A DNA stretch of 64,000 bases from Tiliqua scincoides (GCF_035046505.1 NC_089823.1:230414604-230478603); one strand, 5' to 3'; positions 1 to 9,566 are shown, counted from the first letter of the stretch. The notes: generated by a model not told the origin, from the letters alone. Translations and numbers: made by a program.

Positions 1-22
1 TGGGCTGTGTGGGTATCGGTGA

Positions 23-62
23 GTCTGTGGAACTCCTTGCCACGGAGTCTGTGGAACTCCCT
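23..62 (+). repeat. CR1 C-terminal motif, two short copies, in MRPL47 intron 1
   Basis: The motif GTCTGTGGAACTCC starts at 23 and again at 47. It encodes the LWNSLP stretch near the end of CR1 ORF2. The same motif is reiterated on the other side of the shared promoter (771-1270). The flanking 60-130 is pyrimidine-rich GC sequence. Confidence 0.6.
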
Positions 63-131
63 CCCTCCCAGCCCAGCCAGTCCCTCCCAGCCCCGCTCCT
101 CCGCCTCAGCCCCGCTCCCGGGGCTGCCCAC

Positions 132-220
132 CTGAAGGACGAGGCGAACGGCCCGCCCCAGGCTGCCCGCGTCAACCTCAAGGCGCTTGAGAACCGCCGG
201 CAAAGCGCAGCCGCCGCCAT
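132..220 (-). CDS. MRPL47: MRPL47 (uL29m), first coding exon, partial gene
   Basis: MRPL47 is a protein of the mitochondrial ribosome large subunit (uL29 family), nuclear encoded and imported into the matrix. Reading the minus strand from the ATG at 220-218 gives 29 codons beginning MAAAALCRRFSSAL, followed by a GTGGGC splice donor at 131-126, leaving the exon in phase 2. The start resembles my recollection of the mammalian protein (MAAAGLALLCRRVSSAL), and the Arg-rich, acid-free composition fits a mitochondrial presequence. Position supports the call, since in human MRPL47 lies head to head with NDUFB5. The remaining exons lie beyond the left edge. An alternative in-frame upstream ATG was not found; a nearby minus-strand ATG at 233-231 is in another frame. 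Identity rests on a short exon plus synteny. Confidence 0.82.
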
Positions 221-554
221 GACGCCGCCACCATCCCACAATCCCCCTGCAGGATGGAGAGGACGTAAACACCGCACCCGACGCTCTAGGCCGTGGCTCC
301 TTAAGGGTGAAAACCCGATCAGGCTTTGGAAAGGCGCAGGACCGGAAGCTCCGGAGAAAACATCCGGGCGTGCGCCGTGCGCTCGCAGTGCCCGCTTGCA
401 AAATGGCGTCGCGGGCGGCTTCGAGGACGCTGCGCGGAGCCTGGCGGTGGGAGGAGAGCAGTGCCCGCTCCCAAGATGGCGCGGCAGGCTTCGGCCCCCG
501 CCGGAGGAGCGAGAGCGGCGAGCGCGCGCGCGCCCCCGCCTGCCAGACTCCGGC
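221..554. promoter_or_regulatory. Bidirectional CpG-island promoter of MRPL47 and NDUFB5
   Basis: These 334 bp separate the two divergent start codons and are strongly GC- and CpG-rich, as is exon 1 on each side. Visible motifs are an ETS/GABP (NRF-2) type ACCGGAAG at 341-348 and two YY1-type ATGGCG sites (AAAATGGCGTC at 400-410, AAGATGGCGCG at 473-483). Both factor classes commonly drive nuclear OXPHOS and mitoribosome genes. No TATA box was seen. Transcription start sites cannot be placed from sequence alone. Confidence 0.75.
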
Positions 555-681
555 ATGGCGGCCATGAGTCTCCTGCTCCGCGCGGCGGGCGTCCTGGGGT
601 CCCGGCGGGGCTTGCCCGGCTCGGCGTTGTGGGGTCGCCTCCCGCCTCTGGGGCGGGCCGCCAGTCGCCCCGGAGCGCTCG
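555..681 (+). CDS. NDUFB5: NDUFB5 exon 1 (coding part)
   Basis: 42 codons plus one base, donor GTAGGG at 682. Encodes the mitochondrial targeting region. The first ATG (555) is preferred because MAAMSLL matches mammalian orthologues; Met4 is a possible alternative. Confidence 0.93.
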
Positions 682-3600
682 GTAGGGAGCCTGGGGTGGG
701 ACGGGGCGCGTCCCCACAGGGTGACCTTGAGGCGGGCGCTGCGAGCGGCTGGGCTCTGGGCAGGGGGCTCGTCTGCGGAACTCCTGGCCGCTGGAGCGGC
801 GACGTCCCTCCTCACACCACGCGCTGAATGTCTGTGGAACTCCTGGCTGCAGGAGGTGGACCGATGGCTCCTTCTCACATCACACACTGAGTGTCTGTGG
901 AACTCCTTGCCACAGGATGTGATAGGTAGAGTGGATTGAAGGATGCTCCTCTCCCCCTCACGCGGCACCAGAAGCAGGGGACAGCCACTTACGTTGACTG
1001 TCTGTGGAACTCCTTGCCACAGGATACGGTGATAGAGTGGATGGGGGGTGCTCCTCTCCCTCAACACCAGAACCAGGGGGCAGCCACTGAGACTGAGTGT
1101 CTGTGAAACTCCTGGCCACAGGAGTTGATGGATAGCGTGGGTAGAGGGATGCTCCTCTCCCCCTCACGCGACACCAGAGCCAGGGGACATTCACTCAAAC
1201 TGTGTGTTGGGAGAGTTTGGACACACCAAAGAAAATATTCCTTTACGCAGTGTGTCATTAGTCTGTGGAACTCCTTGCCACAGGATATGGTGATGCCATA
1301 TGACATGGATGCCTTTAAAAGGAGATTGGATAGATATATGCAGGAAAAGTCCATCACGGGTTACAAGCCGTGATAAGTATGTGCAACCTCCTGGTTTTAG
1401 AAGTAGGCTACCTCAGAAAGTCTGGTGCCAGTGAGGGCACCAAGATACAAACCTCTTGTGGTCTTGTGCTCCCTGAGGGTGCAATCCTAGGTATGTCTAC
1501 TTAGATGTAAGTTGTGTTATGTTCAATGAGGCTTATTCTCAGTAAAATGAGTATAGGATTGCAGCCTCAGGCATTTGGTGGGCCACTGTTTGACACAGAA
1601 AGCTGGACTAGAAGGGTCTATGGCTTGATCCAGTGGGGCTCTTCATATGTTATTACTGTTTTACTCGCATGCCTGGATTAGCTTCACCTGCTGGATTCTG
1701 CCTGCCATGTAGTTGAGAGGAGAGCACAGGAACTCCTTGCAGGGGGCATCTTTATGGAAGGAGCAGAGGTTTGCAAAGAGCTTGCAGAAAAAGCTAGGCT
1801 TACAATTCTTAAATGATGAAAGCAAATGGAAAGATATTTAGATCTACCGGTAGTTTGTTAGAAAAACAGCATGGGAGTAGGTGACTCAGGGCCCAATCCT
1901 ATTCAGTTTTCCAATGCCAATACAATTGTGCCAATGGGGTGTGCTGCATCCTGTGGTGGGGAGGTAGTTGCAGAGGCCCCCTCAAGGTAAGGAAACACTT
2001 GTTCCCTTTCCTTGGAGCTGCATTGCGGCTGCACTAATGCTGGACAGTTGGGTAGGCTTGGGCCCTCAGTTTGGACGGTAGAGCCGCTTGAAATCAACAT
2101 GTTTCAGCCTTTATTTTTCAATCCTGTGCTTCTCCATGCTCTGCCACAAAACAAACCCTGATTAGTTTTGAACTTGATAAAGACTTAGCATTGGTACAGG
2201 TAGATTATCCCTTATTCAGACTTCTGAAATCCAGACTATTCCAAAATCCAAACACTTTTGCCCAAGATTTGTTTTCTGTAGTGTGAACACTAGCGGGTCT
2301 TAAGTCCATTCCCAAGTCCAGTTCAGGTACAGGCTGTAAGTTCTATTTTCTGCTCTTTAGTGTGTGTTGTTGAAAAAATGAAAAAGAGGCCAGCAGCCAC
2401 CCATGTAGGTAACAGTGAAAAGAGCAAAAGGAAGCAGGTCTCATTATATTTATGCAATTACTGGTATTCTGAAATCCAGACAACTTCCTGTTCCAAACAG
2501 TGCGGGTAAGGGATAATCAGCCCTATGTTTTTGGTGCTGGAGCTCAGCCATAGAATATATAGAGCAATTGAAAACAACAGAGTGCTTTCCCTTCTGGTCC
2601 AAGTAACTCTTCAGTGAGGAATAACCCAGCTGCAAGGCATTGGTATCACTGCCAGTTTGTGAGAAGGGGCCATGGTTACATCTGCAGGCATGTAGATAGA
2701 AAAACTACTTAGATCTGGTAGAATTCCTGCCACAGCAATAGAGTAAAAGCTGTTTTTCATATGTACTTCTAAATAGCTCACAAAGAATACATCTGTGGCT
2801 TTGTAATGTATGCGAGCTAGTATGATGAAGTGGTTGGGTATGGAGAATATGGGAAATTCTGGTTCAGGTTCTTGCTTGGCCCTGGGGAATGCATCTTGAG
2901 GCTAATAGGCTGGTCTGAGTTTCCTGGAGGAAGAGTGGGTTGCAAAAGAGGCCATAACTCAGTGGAGTTATGAGCTTTGCACATAGAAAATCTGCAATTT
3001 GATTCCAAGGCACCTTCATATAACAGGATTTGGAGGTCGATGATGAGAAAGGCATCTGCTGGAGAGTTGGAGCCTGTCTGCAGATGACTAGATGGTCCAA
3101 TGGTCTGACTTAATCTAAGACAGTTTCATATGTTCATATAATGATAATAAAAATAACAGTGCTTAAGGAAACTGTCTTTACTGAACAGCGTTGGAAAGGT
3201 GACTATTTCCAGGTCATTGCAGAATTGCTGCATGAGAACATTATGAGGATGAATGGGATCAAAGGTACAGAGTTTTTCGTATTCTGAAAAGGTTGTAGAA
3301 ATATTTCTATTTCTTTCTATTAATGCATTAACTTAATTTTCCAGCCCCAGTGCGCCATAGCAGTCATGGGAAAAGAATGTTTATCATCAAGCCAACAGAA
3401 TTTTATGACAAGCGTTTCCTGAACTTGTTGGTGAGTGAAAGAAATAATAGAAACAAAAAATGTTGCACAAGACATTTTGATTGTAAATAAACTAAGAGAT
3501 ACAAGAGATTTTTGTATTCTGCCTCCCTAAGCCCAAACCTCGGCTGTACCTGAGAGAAGGTGTCTAAAATGGCATTCTGATCTTGGCAAGTAGGGCAGAA

Positions 3601-5823
3601 GTATCATTAGATCATAGAAAAAATGATGCCATTAAAAAACTTTTTTTTCCCCAGACAGATGGAACCTCCACTCTTCTGACTCATGGAGCACAATTGCCTT
3701 GCTTCCTAGGATGGTGAATAAGGGCAGGGACAGTACCAGTCCTTCTGCACTGCAAAAGTGCCTCCACTGTTCAACTGCATTGCAGTGGGGTGAGGGAGGA
3801 GAGTGCTGTGATTCAGGAGTGCTGATACTGTCTGAAGTGCTAAAAGGGCCTTGAGCCTGACACCAATGCAAGGATGCTGTTCAGGAGTGCCACCAGCAGA
3901 ACGTTGGATTAGGGCCAAAATGTCTAGTTTGGGTTTCAATGAAATGAGAAAAGAATAATTATTGTAGCAGAGATTCATTTGATTTTGCTATTGCAATTCC
4001 CATTATCAAGAGGTAAGCCACTGCTCTGTTTTAAAAATGACTTGTCTCTTCAGCAGTGGGTATGAAAACAACAAATTAGGTCCAGGCTGCACACACAATG
4101 TTCCTCTATGTGCTCATATAGCTTCTTTGGATATTTCCTGTAAACAACTCAAAAAAGACCTATTGGAGCAAACAGTGCACATTTATGAGAGATAAGGATA
4201 TTGCTATGAGAACAGATGTTCTTTTGTCACACATAGGTACCATCAAATTTCAAGTGGTAATGTCTGAAAATTCAGGGTATTTGGAGTTCACATAAGAGAA
4301 GATGTCACAATTATTCAGATTGTGCTGTTCGTATAAGAAAATGCAGTATTCTACATACGAAGTTGGGCTTCATGAAGATCCAGGGTACTATAGATTTTAC
4401 ATTATAATAATAGTTTTTTCTTTTCCATTTTCAAACAGAGATTCTATATTTTGTTAACTGGAATCCCAATAGCTGTATTTGTAACACTTGTTAATATCTT
4501 CATCGGTGAGTATTTTTGCAAGTTTGAAACCACATCATTATTTGAAATGTTGAAAATAACAAGTAATTGAATCTCTTTTGGAGTGACACTGAGCCTGGTT
4601 TGTTGATTTGTCTGCACAGCAGACACTAGATAATGAAAAATTCACTGGGAAGCCTTCTTTCTAGAAGTACTGCTATTACCTGTCATTGGAGGATGGTGGT
4701 AGGCTTCCCTGTTCTGCAAATATAGCCAATCCACATTTGGTAGTAAAATAGACATCACGTTTCTAATTCTCCAAATCCTGGACTAGAGGATTGGAAACAC
4801 CTGTGCTCACATGCTTGCCCTCCATTCATGTAATCAGTGTAATGAATGTCTTCCTGGTTTTACAGGTGGTACTTGTAATCCAAGGGTAATGGAGACTTAA
4901 AAATTGACTGGGTTAGTGATTTGTAATTGGCGGGGACTTTTTCCCTTAAGATATAATGGGATATGCTCTGATTCTGCCTGGAAGACTTGAAACTTGATAT
5001 GAAAAGGTTCACCTGCTGACTTCTGTACATCAAGCTATTGCTTAAAGGCATAAGAGCAACTTTTATCATGTAGTTTTATCATGTTCATGGAAGGAACAGT
5101 ATAGGTCCACTGGTTTTGAACATAAGTTGGTTGTCTCCCACTAGGTGAAGCTGAACTGGCTGAGATTCCAGAAGGTTATGTTCCAGAGCACTGGGAATAT
5201 TATCCAGTGAGTACAGAACTGGGGAAAAATTGTTGACCAACTTTTGACAGACAGATGAGAGAGAAAATGTGATTGTTGCAAATTATAATCTTTGTTACCA
5301 ATTCTCACTTAAATCAATAACCTGGAAATCATATGGTTTTATGCTAAACTGGATGATGGAAAATATTTCACTTGGGGAGCTTTGCAAGTGTAATGCAGTG
5401 ATTTTTGTGATTCATTAATAACTTCTGGCTTTTCTTTTCTCCAGCATCCTATAACTAGGTGGATTGCTTGCTATCTCCTCGACCCTCCTGAAAAGGATTA
5501 TGAGAAAGGAATGGCTATTATAAATAATGAGGCTCAGAAAACCGAGTTAAGGTAGAAGCCTCTATAGATATACTGGTGGCTTTCAGAACTTACAACCCAA
5601 TCCACCAGGGCTGAGGTGCTGGTCTCCAGTGCTCTGCCCTGGCAATGGCTGCTGTGAAAGTGCTGGAAAGCATTGTAACACTATTTTCCTTTCTTTTAAA
5701 AGGCGCCAAGCACATGAAGTGCGTCGGCTAATGAAAGAAAGGGGAGACGGACCGTGGTATCACTTTGAAACCCCGAGCACAAGTCTTATTGATTATTCTC
5801 CTAAAGCAACACCTGACAACTAA
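555..5823 (+). CDS. NDUFB5: NDUFB5 (complex I subunit SGDH), complete, six exons
   Basis: An accessory subunit of mitochondrial NADH:ubiquinone oxidoreductase, a single-pass protein of the inner-membrane arm. Coding exons are 555-681, 3345-3430, 4439-4505, 5145-5206, 5445-5551 and 5703-5823, all with GT-AG borders and compatible phases (1,0,1,0,2). They total 570 nt, i.e. 189 aa plus TAA, the length I recall for the human protein. Residues 1-42 begin [12 protein letters not shown] and are Arg/Ala/Gly-rich without acids (presequence). Residues about 73-93 ([20 protein letters not shown]) form the single membrane segment. [19 protein letters not shown] and the C-terminus [10 protein letters not shown]-like [10 protein letters not shown] are hallmark NDUFB5 stretches. 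No frameshift or lost splice site was seen. Introns 1-5 carry repeats; intron 1 (682-3344) is the largest. Confidence 0.97.
771..1652 (+). repeat. CR1 LINE 3' end with tandemly reiterated C-terminal units (NDUFB5 intron 1)
   Basis: The end of CR1 ORF2 is recognised at 1261-1375 ([10 protein letters not shown], then [21 protein letters not shown]), followed by the CR1 3' UTR and a TTCATATGTTATT-type tail near 1650. Upstream the segment beginning GTCTGTGGAACTCC recurs at 771, 830, 893, 1000, 1099 and 1261 (units of about 59, 63, 107, 99 and 162 bp). Each unit joins the LWNSLPQD part back to the preceding part of the ORF, so the order is that of a tandem duplication with internal deletions. The first two units are GC-rich and merge into the CpG island. 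It is not coding in its present form. Confidence 0.85.
1477..1566. mobile_element. 90-bp MITE inserted in the CR1 3' UTR
   Basis: The ends GGGTGCAATCCTA and TAGGATTGCAGCC are inverted, flanked by TGA (1474-1476) and TCA (1567-1569). Removing it restores the uninterrupted CR1 text CTCCCTG(A)GGCATTTGG seen at 16.8 and 23.2 kb, so the borders are directly supported. The core resembles AGTAAGCCCCATTGA found in other copies. The 3-bp TNA target site suggests PIF/Harbinger. Confidence 0.75.
1889..2065. mobile_element. 177-bp MITE of the GGGCCCAATCCTAT class
   Basis: Terminal inverted repeats start GGGCCCAATCCTATTC and end GGTAGGCTTGGGCCC, with TCA duplicated at 1886-1888 and 2066-2068. The body (CCAATGGGG, TGCATCCTGTGGTGGGGAGG, CAAGGTAAGGAA) recurs at 6.5, 10.5, 31.8, 38.1, 47.0, 55.1 and 62.5 kb. 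No coding capacity. Confidence 0.8.
2197..2523. mobile_element. Tigger/MER2-like nonautonomous DNA transposon
   Basis: It starts CAGGTAGATTATCCCTTATT after TA (2195-2196) and ends GGGTAAGGGATAATCAGCC before TA. The termini resemble the mammalian MER2/Tigger end CAGGTTGAGTATCCCTTAT from memory. Internal CTGAAATCCAGAC occurs near both ends. Confidence 0.7.
2524..3344. other. NDUFB5: Remainder of NDUFB5 intron 1
   Basis: AT-rich intron sequence without a recognised repeat or conserved ORF. A pyrimidine tract precedes the exon 2 acceptor. Confidence 0.6.
3345..3430 (+). CDS. NDUFB5: NDUFB5 exon 2
   Basis: Follows TTTTCCAG and ends before GTGAGT. It completes the split Ala codon and encodes [16 protein letters not shown], then [11 protein letters not shown], closely matching mammalian NDUFB5. 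Confidence 0.95.
3431..4438. other. NDUFB5: NDUFB5 intron 2
   Basis: About 1 kb of intron. I recognise no repeat family with confidence and no additional exon. Confidence 0.6.
4439..4505 (+). CDS. NDUFB5: NDUFB5 exon 3, membrane segment
   Basis: Acceptor CAAACAG, donor GTGAGT. Encodes [14 protein letters not shown] and VTLVNIFIG, the single predicted transmembrane helix. Confidence 0.96.
4506..5144. other. NDUFB5: NDUFB5 intron 3
   Basis: 639 bp of AT-rich intron; nothing further recognised. Confidence 0.6.
5145..5206 (+). CDS. NDUFB5: NDUFB5 exon 4
   Basis: Acceptor CCACTAG, donor GTGAGT. Encodes [20 protein letters not shown], a near-invariant NDUFB5 block. Confidence 0.96.
5445..5551 (+). 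CDS. NDUFB5: NDUFB5 exon 5
   Basis: Acceptor TTCTCCAG; donor GTAGAA at 5552, chosen because it preserves protein length and joins in phase 2. Encodes [19 protein letters not shown] and an Ala/Glu-rich helix. Confidence 0.93.
5703..5823 (+). CDS. NDUFB5: NDUFB5 exon 6, terminal coding exon
   Basis: Acceptor TTTTAAAAG. Encodes [19 protein letters not shown] and ends [10 protein letters not shown] followed by TAA at 5821-5823. Confidence 0.96.
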
Positions 5824-5890
5824 GCTTCTGAGTCTCCTGACTTGTGCATGCACCTAGAAACAGTACTGAATTATGTAATATACACCTGAC

Positions 5891-5903
5891 AATAAACAAT
5901 AAA
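5891..5903 (+). terminator. NDUFB5: NDUFB5 double polyadenylation signal
   Basis: Two AATAAA hexamers one base apart (5891-5896 and 5898-5903), 68 bp after the stop codon. Cleavage would be expected 10-30 bp downstream, so the 3' UTR is only about 100 bp. Confidence 0.85.
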
Positions 5904-5929
5904 TTCCCATTTCAGTAACTTGCTGCATA

Positions 5930-6139
5930 ATTTCAACCTAGTCATGGGAGTAAGCCACACTTTCCTGGGAATAAGCCCCATTGACTACAATGGGGCTTGC
6001 TTCTGAGTAGACAGACACGGCAGACAGACGACCTTTATTAGGCATAAAACTTGGCAGTTGCCTGAGCAACTTACACAAAAGGTTGCATTCCAGCAGGTCA
6101 TCAGAACTTCTGAGTAGAAATGCATAGGACTGGACTCTT
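5930..6139. mobile_element. Short CAATCCTA-class MITE split by a 95-bp insertion
   Basis: The MITE body (GGGAATAAGCCCCATTGAC, then TGGGGCTTGCTTCTGAGTAG) runs to 6011 and resumes at 6107 with CTTCTGAGTAGA, then AATGCATAGGACTGGACTCT. Lying just after the NDUFB5 poly(A) site, it is outside the transcript. Confidence 0.65.
6012..6106 (-). mobile_element. 95-bp retroposed fragment with 12-bp target duplication
   Basis: CTTCTGAGTAGA is present at 6000-6011 and again at 6107-6118, flanking 95 bp. Read on the minus strand the insert ends TGCCTAATAAAGGTC followed by a short GTCTG-rich tail, like the 3' tip of a non-LTR element. Family not identified. Confidence 0.6.
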
Positions 6140-6487
6140 AAAAGCTCAGCATCCCACCTGTGAAAGAAGTGAGACAGCTGGCAACGGGGAAGGCAGAGTA
6201 CGGAGCGGAGGAGAGGGAGGTGATGGAGAACAGCTGCCTTAGTTTCCTTCCATCCCCAAGTGTCAGGCTGCAGCGTATTTGCGTAACTCTATGCAATTTT
6301 GCATAACACGTTTTTCTTAATCGCGCCGGGTCACAGAACGGGACTCACACGCATAAATAGGCTCCACCTGTATTTGGATTTTGACTGCAGTTCCAGTTAA
6401 TGGAATATATAAGCAGAGTTATTTTGCTTTTGTGGTGCCCCATTCTCTCAGTTCCATGTGGAACCTGGCTTATATTTAGAAAGCTAA

Positions 6488-6654
6488 AGACCCAATCGAA
6501 TTCAACTTTCCAGTACAGATGCATCCCCAAGGTAAGGAAACAAATATTCTGTTACCCTGGCAGGCCTCCATGACTACCCTTCCTCTGCAGGATGCAGTAC
6601 ATGCCACATTGGCACCACTGTATCAGTGAAGGAAAGTTGAATGGAACTGAGCCC
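6488..6654. mobile_element. 167-bp MITE of the GGGCCCAATCCTAT class
   Basis: Ends AGACCCAATC and GAGCCC, inverted, flanked by TAA on both sides (6485-6487, 6655-6657). The internal CCAAGGTAAGGAAACA and GGATGCAGTACATGCC match the other copies. Divergent, so probably an older copy. Confidence 0.7.
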
Positions 6655-7085
6655 TAAGCTATTTTTCTTATTTTTCATAATTTTTTATACTAAAGTATAA
6701 TTTTTTTATGTTTCAGTAATGTCCCCCCCTCAGGTGGATATTAGTTGGTACCACTTGAAATGCTACTGGAGTCTTATGGGGAGGGGGAGCCATTTGTCAG
6801 TACGCCAAACACAAATCTGTAAATATGATTATATGAAGCATGTGTGTACATCTCTGGTACAGTGAAGACTTCAGAAGAGTGCTTTCACATTTCTGAAAAT
6901 GTATGCCAATGTTTTTGAGCCAATGTGTACATTTCACAGAATGAGATGGTAGAATTCTTGAATGTACCGTTTCATGTACCATTGGGGTGGAAGGTGTCAG
7001 GTTGTCAGCTGCACCCTATGTGAGAAGAACTTTGCATTGTAACACAACAGTCAGAGGAAGTCTTCATTTGAATCTCTCTCTAGGG

Positions 7086-7304
7086 CGGTGATTTTCAACC
7101 TTTTTCATCTCAGCACACTGACAAGGTAGTAAAATTGTCAAGGCACACCATCGGTTTTTCAACAATTGACAAGGCACACCATGCTGTTGGTGGGGGGCTC
7201 ACATCCCCCAATGTCCCTACTAATAAATGACCCCCAAACTCCTGTAGCACACCTGGACCATTCACAGCACACCAGTGTGCCACAGCACTGGTTGAAAATG
7301 GCTG
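7086..7304. mobile_element. hAT-like nonautonomous element
   Basis: Ends CGGTGATTTTCAACC and GGTTGAAAATGGCTG are inverted; flanks CTCTAGGG and CTCTAGTA match at 6 of 8. The body contains the repeated phrase CAAGGCACACCAT. Resembles Charlie/MER5-type hAT termini. Confidence 0.7.
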
Positions 7305-7463
7305 CTCTAGTATATTAGTTTATGGTATTCAGGGAGGGTTTTTTTGTAATGTGAAGCCACCTTCAAAAATCCATCCCACCTCTGCTCTAAAGTGATACAA
7401 TCTAGAAAGTGACATTTCATCTGTGTCTTTTATAGGGTGGTTCTAATATACTGTATTGCTTTT

Positions 7464-7582
7464 TAAGAACATAAGAACAGCCCCACTGGATCAGGCCATA
7501 GGCCCATCTAGTCCAGCTTCCTTTATCTCATAGCGGCCCACCAAATGCCCCAGGGAGCACACCAGATAACAAGAGACCTCAT
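7464..7582 (-). repeat. CR1 3' tail
   Basis: Reverse complement of the CR1 3' UTR end: AAGAACATAAGAACAGCCCC, TGGATCAGGCCATAGGCCC, CCACCAAATGCCCCAGGGAG. Extreme 5' truncation leaves only the tail. Confidence 0.85.
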
Positions 7583-8087
7583 CTTTTTGTTTCTTTCTCA
7601 ATGTACAGTAGATGCTCCTGTCATTCAAACACTAGAGGGCAGCCGCTCTTCAGGGGACCAAGACCAGGTTTCCACATTCACAGAGTGGGCAAAGTCCTTA
7701 ATTCTAAGAACTGCCTCCAATCTAAATATTGCTGAGAGCTATAGACTCTGCTGGGGGATTTTTTACAATAGCACATAAATGTGGCTTCTCTTTCTGTAGC
7801 ACACCCCACCTAGGCAACTACATTCAGCTCTTTTGGTTTCCTGTTCTCTACCTGTTCTAGTCAGATTGATAAGAAAATACAGGTGGTGATGATTTCTGTA
7901 CAGGTCACCTACTGAGAACGATACTCTTTTTTGTGGTTTGGCATTTGGTCACTGTTAAGGAGAACAGCCTCTCATGTCTGCTACAGAAGGAATCAGGCTG
8001 TACTTGTTTGAAAGGACCTGAAGGGATGGCTTCCTTTGGGCTTGCTTGTACAGACTCATGTTATAGTCCTAGTTTTTGAAAGACAGA

Positions 8088-8286
8088 ATTCATTCACATT
8101 TTTATACTGCCCTTCCTCCAAGAATCAAAGGGTGGTGTACATGATTCCTTCCCTTCTTTTGTCCTCACAACAACCCTGTAAGGTAGGTGAGGCAAAGAGA
8201 TAGTAACTGGCCCAAGGTGACGCAGGAAGCTTCACTACTGAGTGGGGATTTGAACCTGGATCTTCCAGGTCTTCCATTATACCATC
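8088..8286 (-). repeat. Sauria-type tRNA SINE
   Basis: On the minus strand it shows the box-B region (CCAGGTTCAAATCCCCACTC), the internal GGGCCAGTTAC-like, CCTTACAGGGTTGTTGTGAG and CTTGGAGGAAGGGCAGTATA stretches typical of Sauria SINEs, ending in an AT-rich tail. The tRNA-like head is incomplete at 8286. Confidence 0.8.
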
Positions 8287-8825
8287 CTTTTTTTTGTTAC
8301 TAATTTTAAAGGAAGGGGGGGGGTACCTGGCAAGTAGCACCACCCCTCTGCCCCTGTTCCATTGGGCTTGAATTGGGTCATTTTCTGCTTTAAATATGCA
8401 TGCTTGCCCAGGACCTTGGTTCCTGTAGCACATGTAGCTAAGTGTTGAATCCAGTACAGTACTTGGATGAGAGTGCAGGCAAATGTGCAAAGGAGGGGAT
8501 GCTTGAGCCTGTTTTGTATCACCTGTGGGCATTAATCAAGTTTTGCCTGTAGGAGTGAATTCTGGGCAGCCCTCTAAGCCCTTGAGTTTCCTACTCTTGG
8601 GAATCAGGTGGGCTTTCTGGGCCATGAGCTAGCTCAAAGTCAAGTTCTTTGTTTACCAGTCCAGTAGGGAAGAAGGACAAAACAAACACCATCAACAGGG
8701 ACAAATGACTCAGCAGGACAAATGACTTCAGGACACTGAGGCATCACACGAACTTCTGAGGTGAGTGGAAGGTCTAAAATAGGGGGAAATAGTTTTCAGC
8801 ACTGTGGTTGTTATGACTGTATCCC

Positions 8826-8990
8826 ATACTTCCTCCAACTCAAGAATTTGTACAATGTCCCATTTGATCCTTGTAACAACTCTCTGAATAGGTTAGACTG
8901 CCCAAGGTCACCCAGTAGCTTTATGGCTAAACGGGGACTGGAATTCAGGACAAAACTCTCCATCCACTACATCCCACTGACTCTCCATAA
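8826..8990 (-). repeat. Older tRNA-SINE (Sauria- or MIR-like)
   Basis: Contains GCCCAAGGTCACCCAGTAGC and GGGGACTGGAATTCAGGACA in minus-strand SINE order. Diverged; MIR is an alternative. Confidence 0.55.
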
Positions 8991-9221
8991 AAAACTGTTT
9001 AAGGTTTTAAACTGTTAAGTGCTTTAACCTGAAGGTGTTTAAAAGGGCAAGATCTTCCCTCCAGCCTATGATATGGGCCTCAAGTGTCTTGGTAGTGGGA
9101 GAAAGCAGTCATGAAACCAGTCAAGCAGAGGATGTTCTCTCATGACCTTGGGAGATGCATGCTGGCTGTTCTACACTATATAGGCCAGACATGCTTGAAG
9201 ATTACAGATCAATGCCTAGTT

Positions 9222-9566
9222 CAGCGTTTCTCACCATTTGTCCCCTGCTGTACCACTTTGCATTGTCCACCTATTGGAAGTACCACCAACAGATTACCTA
9301 GAAACATGTCATCACCAGTTACTTCTGGATTAGAAGGCCAGACCCAACATGACAGACACCAGTTAAGAGGCACAGGGAGGACAGGATGGCTTTTTTGAGG
9401 GTGTGAAAAGTGCACACTGTAGTACTGCTTGCCAAACCAAGCCTCCTGCTGCTGATTGTTGTGTTGCATTGCTGGTCTTGCTGGCAGGTGGTGGGGTTTG
9501 GGGGAAGGTCCCACTAGTACTACCTGAAATACCACCAGCAGTAGTAGTACTAGTTGAGAAACACTG
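9222..9566. mobile_element. hAT-like nonautonomous element, 345 bp
   Basis: Ends CAGCGTTTCTCACC and TTGAGAAACACTG; 8-bp flanks GCCTAGTT and GTCTAGTT (7 of 8). Internal TACCACCAACAG and TACCACCAGCAG are partly repeated. Confidence 0.8.

Noticed and set aside
361-380. NRF-1 site at TGCGCCGTGCGC
   Set aside because: Has one base too many relative to the YGCGCAYGCGCR consensus; kept only as a weak possibility.
9-827. 272-codon open frame across the MRPL47/NDUFB5 promoter
   Set aside because: Driven by CpG-island composition; it is not in the NDUFB5 frame until late and lacks conserved sequence.
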